DNA of 64,000 nt, taken from positions 1 to 64,000 of the forward strand of contig JAJDAC010000041.1 of assembly GCA_029262065.1 (NCBI GenBank), read 5' to 3'. Shown here piece by piece: positions 53,395-62,812 of this stretch. A program made the position numbers and the translations under genes. The DNA comes from Candidatus Krumholzibacteriota bacterium (GTDB lineage: Bacteria > Krumholzibacteriota > Krumholzibacteriia > JAJRXK01). The notes beneath the pieces are model-generated. The model was not told where the DNA came from, did no database searches, and worked only from the letters and a program-made list of their open reading frames with translations. Position 1 is the stretch's first letter, and each line of letters begins with the position of its first letter.

Positions 53395-56300
53395 TCACTT
53401 CAACAGCGTGACCTTCCGAACCTGTTGCTGGCCACTGGAGCCAAGCAATCGCACGAAGTACACACCGCTAGCCAACGATCTGCCGCTTGCGTCATGCCCG
53501 TCGAAGGTGAGCACATGGCGACCGCTTGCAAGCTCGCCCGTGTGCAGCGTCGTGACGCGCGAACCACGTTGGTTCAACACCTCGACCCGGACATCCTCGC
53601 GCCTCGGCAACTCGAACGCCACTTCGGTCCGTGGGTTGAACGGATTCGGACTGACCTCGAGCTGGGTCCAGGTGGCACCGGGCAACTGATCATCGACCGC
53701 GGTGACTGTCCCCGAGAACACCAACTCATAGTCGCCGCTCTTGGCCAGCTCACTGTCCTTGGTCTTCCACACCGCGATACAGTGATACCCAGCACCACCC
53801 TGCGGTACGCTGAACGAAGCGTTTTCGTCGCCACCGGCGGGCGCGAACCACGAGGCGGCTTCGGCCAGCGTGTCGCTCTTACCCATCCACGGGCGGTCAT
53901 CGCCGACGAACGGCGGATGCACGCTGAGGCCCCAGTCTACGGTACCGGTCACGTTCACGAGAGCCAGGTTCCACGACCCCTCGTCCAGCCACACCTCGTG
54001 CAATCGAACGATGCGGTTGGCTGGCATGGAATAGGGTCCGAAATTGCCGAAGGGCGCATCGCTCAAGAAATCGGAACTGGTGCTATGCACCGAGTAGGTC
54101 TCCTGACCCGCGCCTTCCCTCAATACTCCCACGTCGAACGGACGGGGCGTCTGCCCCCGCTGGTTGATTAGCACGAAGTCCGACTGGGCTTCGCCCCAGG
54201 TGGAGTTGGTCAGACTTTCGGCAAATCCGTTTTCAGGCCCCGTCGACGCCTCGTGGAGCAGAAGCTCGGCGTTGCTCTTCTCGTTCGACATGGCCGCAAC
54301 GGCCAGCCATTGGTTGTCGTTGCCAACCGGCGTGACCGTCGGCAGACGTACGCCATCGCAGTTGGGAAACACCGGTGTGATCACATCGCCGCCGCCCTCG
54401 GCCGTGCCGTCGCCCGGTGTAATCGTAACCGTCACATCGAACAATCCTCCCAGCGGTTCCGGTGGTGCCGCACGCAGCAGCGTGACATTGGGCACCAGAC
54501 TCGCAGGTTGGAACACCCATTGAGCCCCGTACGAGTTGTCATCTTCCCGCGCCTCTTCGATCAGCCCAGTTGGATCCAACTTCGCCACCAGTGTATGGCG
54601 GCCCCCGCGCACCACGAAGGGGCTTCCACCGTTGAACGCGGCGGAACCAAACGCGCCAAGGTCGGGCACCGCCAGCGTGGTCATGGGATTGCCGTCCAGG
54701 GTGATCGCAGCCGACGACGCGGGGCTGGCGATGCTTCGGTCGTTGATCGACGCCAGGTTCAGGTACGTACTCGCTACGTCACCGTTCAAGACGGTGGGAG
54801 CGGGCACGCTGTTCGGCGTGCCATCGGCAGCAGCTCGTGGCACCAACGGAGCCGCCCACGAGGTCAGGCCATCATCGGGACGCAAGTTCGGGGGTGTCGT
54901 GCCCGTGCTCAGCGCAATGTCCATGGCCGCGCTGGCCTTGGCCGGGACGTGCGAACCCTCGCGGTAGATTACCAGGCAGTAGTAGTTGGACGTCGCGACG
55001 TTCACGTCGAGTTGAGCGAAACCATCTGCGTCGGTGGTAACCGCCGCTACGTAGTCGAGGATATCACCCGTGGTGAACGCAGCGTCCAGCCACAACAGCG
55101 TCACCGGATCGTCCGTGGGCTCAATCGATACTCGAGCACTGAACGGTCCCACATTGGCCGCGGGTACCCAGATCTCGCGCATTGCGAGGTGCTCTTCGGT
55201 GCCCAGAGAAACCGTCACGTCGCTGTCATACGCCAGCCCCGTGGCGCCTACCGTAGACAATCGCATGGACGAGCCCAGATCGAGTACGCCGACATTCATC
55301 ACGCCGACGTCATAGTTTGTCGTGCCAACGTTGTTGCGATTGGTGAACAGGGCCTCCAAGCGCCCCGACGGACGGGCCGAGAAACCCACGTTGCCAGCGA
55401 ACCCGTCCTGCGGACCCGTTGAGGCCGCATGCATCCGCAGCTCGAAATTGTCGTCGTTGTTCGGCGGGAGAAGCACGACCGCGTGCCACCAATGGCCACC
55501 GGCGCCGGTGTTCATGCGGTAGCCATCCACGTTGAACCAGTTCGTTGAGCCAGAAGGAATGTCGTTCCAGCCCGCCGTGCGCTCGCGTGGAATGGTTATG
55601 TTCAAGAAACTCCCAGGGGCCGCGACGTCGCGTGGCGACCAGATCCATTGGCGGCCATATCGATTGTTCAACTCGCTGGATTCGCCCACGGACTCGGTCG
55701 AATCGAGCACGAGCGACAGCGTGTGCCTGCCGCCTCGCACGTACGTGCCGCCGTTCGAGTTCCACAAGTACTCCTGACCCGCGGCAACAACTCCACCACT
55801 ATGGGCGAAGTTGTTCAGGTATACATTGTCCACGCGGAACTCAACGTTCCAGTTGGGAACGATCAGCGAGGAAACACTGGAGTTTCGGTACGCTGCATTG
55901 AGGTAGGTGGCATTCGAATAACCCGTCAGCGCGGTAGGCAGGAACACCTGCCCGGGGTTGCCACCGGTATCGTTGCGTGGCACGGCAATGTCTTCCCAGA
56001 ACTCAGGGATCATTCCCACGAAGTCGGTCGCCTGAGGCGAGAGAATGACAATGGGACCGAACGACCGATAGCCCGGGTTCCAACGCCCCGCACGATCGAC
56101 GGTTCGCAGGTTGAAGTAGTAGCTTCCGGCGTTCAGGGGGCTCTGGGTGCGGTAGGTGTTGACCTTACCAATGTTCTGGACCGCCGAGGGCAACCCCGGT
56201 CCTCCACTTGTAATCGAGATCGCGTAACCCGAGATGCCACTGGCATCGTCACTGGGCGTGCTCCACGAAAACTGAGGCCAGTTGGCGCGCGTAGAGACAC

Positions 56301-57948
56301 CCGCGGAATGGGTGGAACACTGGATGAAGCCGGGGTTGTTCGGAACCGCGGCGTCGAGTTCGTATCCGTTCTGGCGCGCGGTTTCCCACACGTCCTCCAG
56401 GGTCGCGGTGGAAGTTCCCAGCACCTTGAGTCGCGTATAGAAATCGTCCACGAACTCCTGCGCGGTCAAGGTTCCCAGAACGTTGGCCGCTTCCATCAGC
56501 AGCATCGGGTCGAGCTGGGTGCGATCCTGCCAGGTGCCCTCGAGGGCCGTGTCATTCTCGTCGTTGGTGTCGACCAGATCGACCAGGTAGGCCGCGAAGA
56601 TACCTTCGGTCATGGTGGGGTCGTCGACGCCACCGCCGGCTGGGCCCTGACCACAGGTACCCAACGATTCGAAGTTATAGGCGCTGGCGGGGCCCACTGC
56701 ATACGTGTTGAAGGTCCGGGGTATAAAGTCGCCCAGTGCATCAGGAAATCCCTCGCTCCACGCGGTTCCCGTGGTTTCCTGACACCACAGGCAGTGGAAA
56801 CAGCGAGGCATGTCGGAATTGCAGATCCCGTTGCAGTAGTTCGGGTCGTTCTGTTGGGCGAACACACGAACCCAGCGGTGTCCGTGCTCGTGAACCACGA
56901 CTTCGTCCGAGAACTGATCGCCCTGACCTATGTAGATCACTCCGTCAAGCGGGCGGAAGAAGGAGCTCCCATCGGCATTGGGGAAACGGAAGGTTGTCGT
57001 TGGCACCGAGAACCCCATGCTGTCGTGCCAACGCCATGCACGAGCGACGGTGGTCATCACGTACATCGCATCGTTCAAGGCCGGGTCGACAATTGAGAAG
57101 GTCCCCACGTCAATATCGGTACCCGTGAAGTCGTCGATTCGGTTGAACCGAAACGATGTGTTGCCAGACGTGATGTCGGTCGTACGCATCTGCACCCAGC
57201 TATTGGCCATCTCCACTTCCAGGACGATGTCGGGCTGCGGATCAAAGGGGTCGCCATCGTCCCAGGGGAATGTCATGTCGAAGTAGCCGTCGACATTGGT
57301 AAAATCTTCTATCTGGGTACTGACGAAGGATCCTTCGTCGTCGTGAACCTTGATCTTCACGTTGTCGACACCCAGCGTGGTGATTCCGGTGCTGTCCATG
57401 CGACGGCATACGATGCGACCGTGCACCCGGATGTTGCGTGTCGTCTTGGCAACGGCCGCCACGAACGGCTTGTCAGCCCCCTCGGGTCGCGCTAGTTCAG
57501 CGATGCGCTGCGCCGACAAGCTGGGCACCGGTTCTTGCACCGTTTCGATCTCGACCATGGGCACGGTTGGATTTCCCAGACGAAACTCCTCTTCCACGAA
57601 CTGGCCGTCGGCGTAGTAGCTCAGCACCAGTGGTTCGGAAGGGTTCCCGGCCTGAATCGATAGCTCGAAGCTCTGAGCAACAAGATCGTCGATCTTGGCG
57701 TTGGCGTGGTTGGGCACGGAGCTCAGCCGTTGCTTGCTCCAGCCTCGTGGCGTCGATATCGCAACGTCTTCGATTACGACGTCGGGGCGGCTGTGAATTT
57801 CTATGGTTGCGCGCGCGACGTCACCGGACTTCGCGGCGGTCGTGATCGGTACGACGCGGGCAATCGCGCCGTCGTCGCGAACGGTGGCCCCCGCCGCGGC
57901 CGGCAGCAGGGCTAGAAAGACGAATGCAAGAAAACAACAACGGAGCAT
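53395..57948 (-). CDS. giant secreted metalloprotease-like protein with sorting domain
   Basis: A 1517-aa exported protein with signal peptide ending AAAGAT near residue 22. A transthyretin-like region near 170-260 is followed by a zinc site: VVVHEHGHRWVRVF near residue 350 (HEHGH), a six-Cys insertion (CNGICNSDMPRCFHCLWC) and TAWSEGFPDALGDF near 400, whose Glu is the likely third ligand, as in gluzincins. Fibronectin-like and CARDB-like domains (repeats near 650-760 and 1080-1180) fill the rest. The last ~85 residues (VSPNPFNPRTEVAFEL onward) form a FlgD-like/type IX sorting-type domain. It probably acts on extracellular proteins; peptidase activity is inferred only. Confidence 0.82.
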   Translation of the reverse strand: MLRCCFLAFVFLALLPAAAGATVRDDGAIARVVPITTAAKSGDVARATIEIHSRPDVVIEDVAISTPRGWSKQRLSSVPNHANAKIDDLVAQSFELSIQAGNPSEPLVLSYYADGQFVEEEFRLGNPTVPMVEIETVQEPVPSLSAQRIAELARPEGADKPFVAAVAKTTRNIRVHGRIVCRRMDSTGITTLGVDNVKIKVHDDEGSFVSTQIEDFTNVDGYFDMTFPWDDGDPFDPQPDIVLEVEMANSWVQMRTTDITSGNTSFRFNRIDDFTGTDIDVGTFSIVDPALNDAMYVMTTVARAWRWHDSMGFSVPTTTFRFPNADGSSFFRPLDGVIYIGQGDQFSDEVVVHEHGHRWVRVFAQQNDPNYCNGICNSDMPRCFHCLWCQETTGTAWSEGFPDALGDFIPRTFNTYAVGPASAYNFESLGTCGQGPAGGGVDDPTMTEGIFAAYLVDLVDTNDENDTALEGTWQDRTQLDPMLLMEAANVLGTLTAQEFVDDFYTRLKVLGTSTATLEDVWETARQNGYELDAAVPNNPGFIQCSTHSAGVSTRANWPQFSWSTPSDDASGISGYAISITSGGPGLPSAVQNIGKVNTYRTQSPLNAGSYYFNLRTVDRAGRWNPGYRSFGPIVILSPQATDFVGMIPEFWEDIAVPRNDTGGNPGQVFLPTALTGYSNATYLNAAYRNSSVSSLIVPNWNVEFRVDNVYLNNFAHSGGVVAAGQEYLWNSNGGTYVRGGRHTLSLVLDSTESVGESSELNNRYGRQWIWSPRDVAAPGSFLNITIPRERTAGWNDIPSGSTNWFNVDGYRMNTGAGGHWWHAVVLLPPNNDDNFELRMHAASTGPQDGFAGNVGFSARPSGRLEALFTNRNNVGTTNYDVGVMNVGVLDLGSSMRLSTVGATGLAYDSDVTVSLGTEEHLAMREIWVPAANVGPFSARVSIEPTDDPVTLLWLDAAFTTGDILDYVAAVTTDADGFAQLDVNVATSNYYCLVIYREGSHVPAKASAAMDIALSTGTTPPNLRPDDGLTSWAAPLVPRAAADGTPNSVPAPTVLNGDVASTYLNLASINDRSIASPASSAAITLDGNPMTTLAVPDLGAFGSAAFNGGSPFVVRGGRHTLVAKLDPTGLIEEAREDDNSYGAQWVFQPASLVPNVTLLRAAPPEPLGGLFDVTVTITPGDGTAEGGGDVITPVFPNCDGVRLPTVTPVGNDNQWLAVAAMSNEKSNAELLLHEASTGPENGFAESLTNSTWGEAQSDFVLINQRGQTPRPFDVGVLREGAGQETYSVHSTSSDFLSDAPFGNFGPYSMPANRIVRLHEVWLDEGSWNLALVNVTGTVDWGLSVHPPFVGDDRPWMGKSDTLAEAASWFAPAGGDENASFSVPQGGAGYHCIAVWKTKDSELAKSGDYELVFSGTVTAVDDQLPGATWTQLEVSPNPFNPRTEVAFELPRREDVRVEVLNQRGSRVTTLHTGELASGRHVLTFDGHDASGRSLASGVYFVRLLGSSGQQQVRKVTLLK

Positions 57949-57980
57949 GACATTGACCTCGTCGAGAGATGGGGTTGCGC

Positions 57981-58460
57981 TTAGTGCTGGGGCTTGGGAG
58001 CAGGGCGGTCCGACGGAACAATGTGGACGACCGGATTCAGGATGAGTTGAATAGCAACGTCGATCGCGTCGGCCTGGGCGCGAAGGCCCTGGTCCCGGGC
58101 GCTTTGCGCCTGGGCCCGCAGCAGAGAGATCTCGGTCGCCTGCTTCACGTCGGCCATCTCGCGCTCGATCGTGCGAATCGTGGTGGGGTCGGTTGCCTGC
58201 TTGAGCGTCACGGCCATTTGTCGAAGTAGTTCGGCTTCCTTGGCCAGGATCTCGCGCATTTCGAGCTGGAGCGGCGTGAGATCGGTCGCCGGTGCGTCCT
58301 TCCCCGTCCCTTCGAAGTGCAGCTGCTGTTCGACCGCTTCCTCACGGTTGATATCGAGCTGGTCTATCGAAACCGGGGGAGGATCCTGGGCTCGTACGGC
58401 CAGGGGAAAAACAAGAAGCATCCCGAGTAGGGTCGGGATGCGCCACATGGGAGAGAGCAT
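57981..58460 (-). CDS. exported coiled-coil protein
   Basis: A 159-aa exported protein. The start is the ATG giving MLSPMWRIPTLLGM, with AAGGAG six bases upstream; the signal peptide ends VRAQ. The mature part is rich in Glu, Gln, Ala and Arg with regular heptads from about residue 60 to 130, so a long helix or coiled coil is likely. No family was recognised. It is upstream of, and probably co-transcribed with, the giant secreted protein (32-bp gap), so it could assist its folding or secretion. Confidence 0.7.
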   Translation of the reverse strand: MLSPMWRIPTLLGMLLVFPLAVRAQDPPPVSIDQLDINREEAVEQQLHFEGTGKDAPATDLTPLQLEMREILAKEAELLRQMAVTLKQATDPTTIRTIEREMADVKQATEISLLRAQAQSARDQGLRAQADAIDVAIQLILNPVVHIVPSDRPAPKPQH

Positions 58461-58578
58461 GAGGTACTCCTTGCGAAGCGGGGTCGGTTGGGTGGTTTCC
58501 TCCTCGGGTCGGAAGTGCGGGTGGATTGTGACCAACAAGATGCCCGGATCGGGACCGCGTCACAGCCGGTCGCCCAGC

Positions 58579-58629
58579 GCGACCTGATCAGCAACAGAGA
58601 CCCTTGTTCCCTTGCTCGGACGGAAACCA
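58579..58629 (+). promoter_or_regulatory. conserved leader of lipoprotein gene, copy 1
   Basis: About 50 bases before the start are nearly identical to 61011-61059 upstream of the paralogue. The shared words include TCAGCAACAGAGAC and TTGTTCCCTTGCTCGGAC, and AGCAA can pair with TTGCT. The leader is better conserved than the coding sequences. Confidence 0.6.
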
Positions 58630-59121
58630 ATGAAACTGAACAACCTCACGATCAACTCCATACTCGTCGCCCTGCTTCTCGCCGTGGTCGGTTGCAACAG
58701 CTCGAGCCCCACTGGTCCTGGCCCCGCTGGCGGTGGCAGCACCGGAACCGGTACTTTCTCCGGCCCACAGGGCTACCTCGAAGTCTCAGGCAGCAGCGTG
58801 TTCGGCAGCCGCTTTGAGCCCGACGGCGTTCAGATCAGCGAGATCGGCGTAGCACGGGTTGCCCAGTTCGTATTCGACGACGAAAGCGTCGTAGGCGTGG
58901 CCTTCAACGTTCAGCGAATGGTGACCAAGGTCGGTGCGGTACACGCCAATCCCAACGAGAACTGGAATCTCGACGCCGGAATCGGCGTACCGGTGTCAGG
59001 CGTAACCGTGATCCCCGACGGCGACGCCTGGATCCTGCAGTTCAATCACGTGGAGCTGCCCGGCGCGTTGGGCACCTCGAGTACGCTGACCCTCTACGGT
59101 GAGCTGCGAACAGACCTCTAG
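58630..59121 (+). CDS. small lipoprotein, paralogue 1
   Basis: A 163-aa lipoprotein starting MKLNNLTINSIL with lipobox VVGC (Cys22), then a Ser/Pro/Gly-rich linker and a beta-rich domain opening TGTFSGPQGYLEVSG and closing in a LTLYGELRTDL strand. It is the same length as the gene at 61060 and matches it over its whole length, so the two arose by duplication. No wider family was recognised. The start follows a conserved leader with no strong ribosome-binding site. A strong intrinsic terminator follows. Confidence 0.8.
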   Translation: MKLNNLTINSILVALLLAVVGCNSSSPTGPGPAGGGSTGTGTFSGPQGYLEVSGSSVFGSRFEPDGVQISEIGVARVAQFVFDDESVVGVAFNVQRMVTKVGAVHANPNENWNLDAGIGVPVSGVTVIPDGDAWILQFNHVELPGALGTSSTLTLYGELRTDL

Positions 59122-59150
59122 TAGCGCCCTCGTGCGATTGGGCCCGTCGA

Positions 59151-59180
59151 AACCTCCCGCCGGCAAGCGGGAGGTTTTCT
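59151..59180 (+). terminator. intrinsic terminator
   Basis: AACCTCCCGC (59151-59160) pairs with GCGGGAGGTT (59167-59176), loop CGGCAA, then TTTTC. It ends the transcript of lipoprotein paralogue 1. Confidence 0.9.
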
Positions 59181-59401
59181 GCGTGGTACGAAAGTCCGGG
59201 CTCCAGGGGCGTCTATCGCGCACCGCCGACAGCCTTCCTTGCCAGTACCCCAGAACTGCCGTCTAAATTGCTTATTTTCAATACTTTACGAGTCGTTTCG
59301 TGTTTTCTTGTCTTCCCGTGAGGGGTTCGCGATCTCGAGGACGGCTGTTGGGGTGAAGGCGCCACGGGCGCACACCAACAGACCCGAAAAGGAGACCCAC
59401 G

Positions 59402-60871
59402 ATGTCGAACTCAACCGCTACCGCCGCCAACCACAAGCAGACCATCGCCATTCCGAACGCGCTCGATCGCCTCGTACGATCGGCTCGTACGATGGGCCTG
59501 GTGGCCGTCACCCTCACCCTGCTGTTCGTGGGTGCGGGGTGCAGTGATGATAACCCCCTGGCCCCCGATGCTCCCGCGCCAACGCCCGAGGTCCACTCGG
59601 TAGAAATCCAGAACGCTCCCTTCGCCCTCGAATCCGGCGCTTCCGTCCAGCTCACCGCTGCGGTACAGGCTGACGATGGAGTCGAAGATCACGGCGTGCT
59701 GTGGAGTAGTTCTTCGCCGGAATTGTTGCACGTGGCCGACAACGGCATGCTGACCGCGGTCGCGCCGGGGAACGTGGAAGTAACCGCGCGCTCGCGCGCC
59801 GACGAAAGCACCTTCGACCAGGTACGGGTCACGGTCACGTCGCCCGACGCGACCATCATTGGGGTCTCGATCGATCCGGTGAGCGAGGAGTTGTACTTCG
59901 GCAACCACCTCGCGCTTTCCGCCACCGTGAGTGGAACGGGATCTTTCGCCCCGGGCGTGAGTTGGCGCAGTAACCGCCCGCACATCGCATCGGTCGACGC
60001 GCAGGGGCTCGTCACGGCCGAAGCCGTGGGAACGGTCGAGATTACCGCCGAGAGCAATAGCGACCCCACGAAGTCCGAGCAGTTGACTCTCGAAGTTCGG
60101 CCCGCCCGCATCACCGAGGTTCTCTTGGACGCCACGCAGAACGAGATGCTTACCGAAACCACGCAATCCTTGAGCTTGACCGTCAACAGCCTCGGTCAGA
60201 TCGACACCTCGGTATACTGGGCGACGAGCGATGCCGCGGTAGCCACCGTCGATGACAGCGGCAACGTGAGCGGGCACACCATCGGTTCGGTGACGATCAC
60301 GGCCACCTCGAATGCGGATCCCAACCGCTGGGGTTCTGTCAGCATCTTCGTCGACACGCCCGACCTGAGCGGTCTCGTGAAACTGATGAACGTGGAGACG
60401 AACCGTCTGCTCTTCTCGGCCGGCGATCCGGCCCAGGGTGAGGGTAACGAGGGCGGCTGGCTGCAGAGCCCGACCGTCGTGGGCGCCGACGCCAACTACT
60501 ACAACCGCGCACTCTGGCAACTGACCAAACTCGCGGACGGCACCTACCTCCTGAAGAACAGCGAAACCCAACGCTACGTCTTCGATCCCAGCGACGCGCT
60601 CGAGGGTCCCGACGGCAGCGAGGGTGGCTGGTTGGAGAGCCAGACGATCCTGGGCGCTGACGCCAACTACTACGGCCGCGCAGTCTGGAATCTGGTAGAG
60701 ACTGGTTCGGGAACCTACTTCCTCCGAAACGCAGTCACGAACCGCTACCTGCTCTCGACTGGCAATCCGGCCGAAGGCGAGGGCAACGAAGGTGGCTGGT
60801 TGGAGAGCCCCACCATGGTGGGAGCCGACGCCAACTACTACAACCGGGCCATGTGGGAGATTGTCCGCTAA
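59402..60871 (+). CDS. lipoprotein with BIG2 domains and C-terminal trefoil repeats
   Basis: A 489-aa lipoprotein with an unusually long N-region before the lipobox (GAGC, Cys near 47); the ATG is supported by AGGAG. Three Ig-like BIG2 domains span about 60-320, with alternating V-x-A-T/V-T-I-T-A repeats. The last ~165 residues hold three repeats of about 50 residues, each with GGWLxSxTxxGADANYYxRAxW, which suits a beta-trefoil lectin-like fold. It is probably surface-anchored and carbohydrate- or protein-binding. No enzyme motif is seen. A strong terminator follows. Confidence 0.85.
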   Translation: MSNSTATAANHKQTIAIPNALDRLVRSARTMGLVAVTLTLLFVGAGCSDDNPLAPDAPAPTPEVHSVEIQNAPFALESGASVQLTAAVQADDGVEDHGVLWSSSSPELLHVADNGMLTAVAPGNVEVTARSRADESTFDQVRVTVTSPDATIIGVSIDPVSEELYFGNHLALSATVSGTGSFAPGVSWRSNRPHIASVDAQGLVTAEAVGTVEITAESNSDPTKSEQLTLEVRPARITEVLLDATQNEMLTETTQSLSLTVNSLGQIDTSVYWATSDAAVATVDDSGNVSGHTIGSVTITATSNADPNRWGSVSIFVDTPDLSGLVKLMNVETNRLLFSAGDPAQGEGNEGGWLQSPTVVGADANYYNRALWQLTKLADGTYLLKNSETQRYVFDPSDALEGPDGSEGGWLESQTILGADANYYGRAVWNLVETGSGTYFLRNAVTNRYLLSTGNPAEGEGNEGGWLESPTMVGADANYYNRAMWEIVR

Positions 60872-60910
60872 GGCACCCCGACTACCGCGTGCGTTCTGCA
60901 GCAGAAGACG

Positions 60911-60944
60911 AGGCCGCTCCACACATGTGGGGCGGCCTTGTTTT
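60911..60944 (+). terminator. intrinsic terminator
   Basis: AGGCCGCTCCACA (60911-60923) pairs with TGTGGGGCGGCCT (60926-60938), with a two-base loop and a TTGTTTT tail. It ends the trefoil lipoprotein transcript. Confidence 0.9.
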
Positions 60945-61010
60945 GCAACGGGTTACCCGGACGCAGGGCCCTTTTCTTGGCCGGGATCCGGTCACACCCA
61001 GGTCCCTGGT

Positions 61011-61059
61011 GCGACCTGGTCAGCAACAGAGACTTGTTCCCTTGCTCGGACGGAAACCA
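61011..61059 (+). promoter_or_regulatory. conserved leader of lipoprotein gene, copy 2
   Basis: Matches 58579-58629 with two or three substitutions and a two-base deletion near GACTTG. See copy 1. Confidence 0.6.
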
Positions 61060-61551
61060 ATGAAACTGCACAAATTCACAATCAACTTTCTGATCGTTGC
61101 CTTGCTCCTGACCACAGCCGGCTGTTTCGGCTCCAGCCCCACCGGCCCCTCTGGCCCCGGCGGCAGCACTGGAACCACCACGTTTTCCGGCCCCCAGGGA
61201 TATCTGGAAGTATCGGGAAGCTCGGCATTCGGCACCCGTTTCGAGCCCGACACGGTAATGGTGCAAGAGACCGGAGTCGCTCGTGGCGTTCAGTTCATCG
61301 CCGGTGAAGATCGCCTGGTTGGCTTGTTCTTCAACACTGTGAACCTGCTGGTCACGCAGATTGGTGCCGTCGAATTCGACGCCGACAAACAGTGGCATCT
61401 GGATGACGGCGTGGGCGTACCGGTTTCTGGTGTAACCGTGCTCCGCGATGGCGACGTGTGGGTACTGCAGTTCAATCACGCCGAATTGCCCGGCGCCCTG
61501 GGCACCGTCGGCGGCCTGACCCTTTACGGCGAATTGCGCACCGACATGTAG
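61060..61551 (+). CDS. small lipoprotein, paralogue 2
   Basis: A 163-aa lipoprotein starting MKLHKFTINFLI with lipobox TAGC (Cys22), followed by a linker rich in Ser, Gly and Pro and a domain opening TTTFSGPQGYLEVSG. It is co-linear with the paralogue at 58630, including the SGTRFEP/RFEPD segment and closing LTLYGELRTDM. Many third-codon and some amino-acid changes separate them, so the duplication is not recent. A strong terminator follows, shared with the flavoprotein gene on the other strand. Confidence 0.8.
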   Translation: MKLHKFTINFLIVALLLTTAGCFGSSPTGPSGPGGSTGTTTFSGPQGYLEVSGSSAFGTRFEPDTVMVQETGVARGVQFIAGEDRLVGLFFNTVNLLVTQIGAVEFDADKQWHLDDGVGVPVSGVTVLRDGDVWVLQFNHAELPGALGTVGGLTLYGELRTDM

Positions 61552-61578
61552 GTCGGCGCCAGAAACAGTTGCTTGATT

Positions 61579-61610
61579 CAGCCTCCCGTTAGTCGCGGGA
61601 GGCTGTTTTC
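61579..61610. terminator. intrinsic terminator, probably bidirectional
   Basis: CAGCCTCCCG (61579-61588) pairs with CGGGAGGCTG (61596-61605), followed by TTTTC on the plus strand. The minus-strand flavoprotein gene ends inside the hairpin. Confidence 0.88.
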
Positions 61611-62812
61611 GTTTGGAGTCGCTGCTCTAGGTGCCCGACTACTCCGGCCACCTGCTCCTGGATTCTCTGCATCAGGAACTGATTGTTCCGCCCGTAGCTC
61701 TTCGCCCCAAGAATGAAGAATCCCGGCTCGGGGTTCACCAGCAACTCCGGCCCGCCCGACTCGATCGTCAAGCAGTCCCCACCCGATTGCGCCAACAACG
61801 AGGCCGCCATTTTCATGGGCCCCGAGGTAGCCCAACACTCGTGGACCTGCAGCTCCGCGTAGAGATCCCGATCGGGGACGTAGCCGATCATGGCAAACAC
61901 ATGACCCACTTCGATCGTGGAATCGATCTTCCCCTTACGGGCAAGGTGCACAGCCAGGGTGTTGCCGTCTTCGTCAATGCGATCGATCTTGGCAACGGTG
62001 GCCTCTGGGTGGAACCGCATCCACGCGGGCGGTTCGGTCGCCAATCGGTTGGCCAATCGGCCCAGTTCTTCTCGATACGGCAGCGGATCGTCGTCCGCCA
62101 CGGCCACGGGCGGCGGGGAAGTCGACACGACCCAGTCCACGGTGAGCGGTGTACCCGCGTCGGCCAGGCGCTGGCACTGCTCGAGCATGGTGCAGGCGGA
62201 ATAGCCAGCCCCCACGATCAGAAGCCGCTGGTCCTGCCAATGCTCGGCCTGGTCGGTCAGATCGATGGGATGGTAGTGGATGTGTTCGGATGCTCTGCGT
62301 TCGCCAACCGCTGGCGTCCCGCCAGGGCCCATCCACCGGTGCCGACCGTACGCGCCCGATGCATCGACCACGCTTCTGGCAAAAAACTCGATCTCGGCGC
62401 GCTTGCCATCTTCCACCAGCAGGCGGAATCGTAGATCGGCGCGCCGCGCGTCGCCAATCAGCCGATTCTTGTAGGAACCTTCGCGACCAATTCCAACGAC
62501 GGTTCGAAACGGAAGGATACGATCCCCCAACGTTTCCGCGATGGGCTGCAAATAGGTGTCGGCCAACTCGCGGCCCGTCATGAGTTTCTCGAGCGCCACG
62601 CCCGCGGTATCTGAAGCCTTCCGCCCCAACTCCGAAGTGTTCATCGACCAGGGCGAGAACAACTCCACGAAACCCCACTCGCGCACGTGAGCCGCCACCG
62701 CACCCTTCTCCAAAATGAGAAAGTCCAGGCCGCGCTCCTGCGCCACCAGGCCCATTTCCAGTCCAGCGGGGCCGGCGCCGACGATGATCAAGTCATAGGT
62801 TCGCTCACTCAC
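61589..62812 (-). CDS. FAD/NAD(P)-dependent flavoprotein oxidoreductase
   Basis: A 407-aa flavoprotein with two nucleotide-binding motifs: IVGAGPAGLEMGLVAQE at about 9-25 for FAD and LLIVGAGYSACTMLEQ near 195-210 for NAD(P). The GYVPDRDLYAELQVHECWATSGP block near 330 is the late FAD-contact region. Layout matches the flavoprotein monooxygenase/thioredoxin reductase-related group, but no CxxC pair is seen, so disulfide reductase activity is unlikely. It begins one base after the ArsM-like gene ends, so the two are probably one operon and may act on arsenicals (inference). Confidence 0.83.
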   Translation of the reverse strand: MSERTYDLIIVGAGPAGLEMGLVAQERGLDFLILEKGAVAAHVREWGFVELFSPWSMNTSELGRKASDTAGVALEKLMTGRELADTYLQPIAETLGDRILPFRTVVGIGREGSYKNRLIGDARRADLRFRLLVEDGKRAEIEFFARSVVDASGAYGRHRWMGPGGTPAVGERRASEHIHYHPIDLTDQAEHWQDQRLLIVGAGYSACTMLEQCQRLADAGTPLTVDWVVSTSPPPVAVADDDPLPYREELGRLANRLATEPPAWMRFHPEATVAKIDRIDEDGNTLAVHLARKGKIDSTIEVGHVFAMIGYVPDRDLYAELQVHECWATSGPMKMAASLLAQSGGDCLTIESGGPELLVNPEPGFFILGAKSYGRNNQFLMQRIQEQVAGVVGHLEQRLQTKTASRD

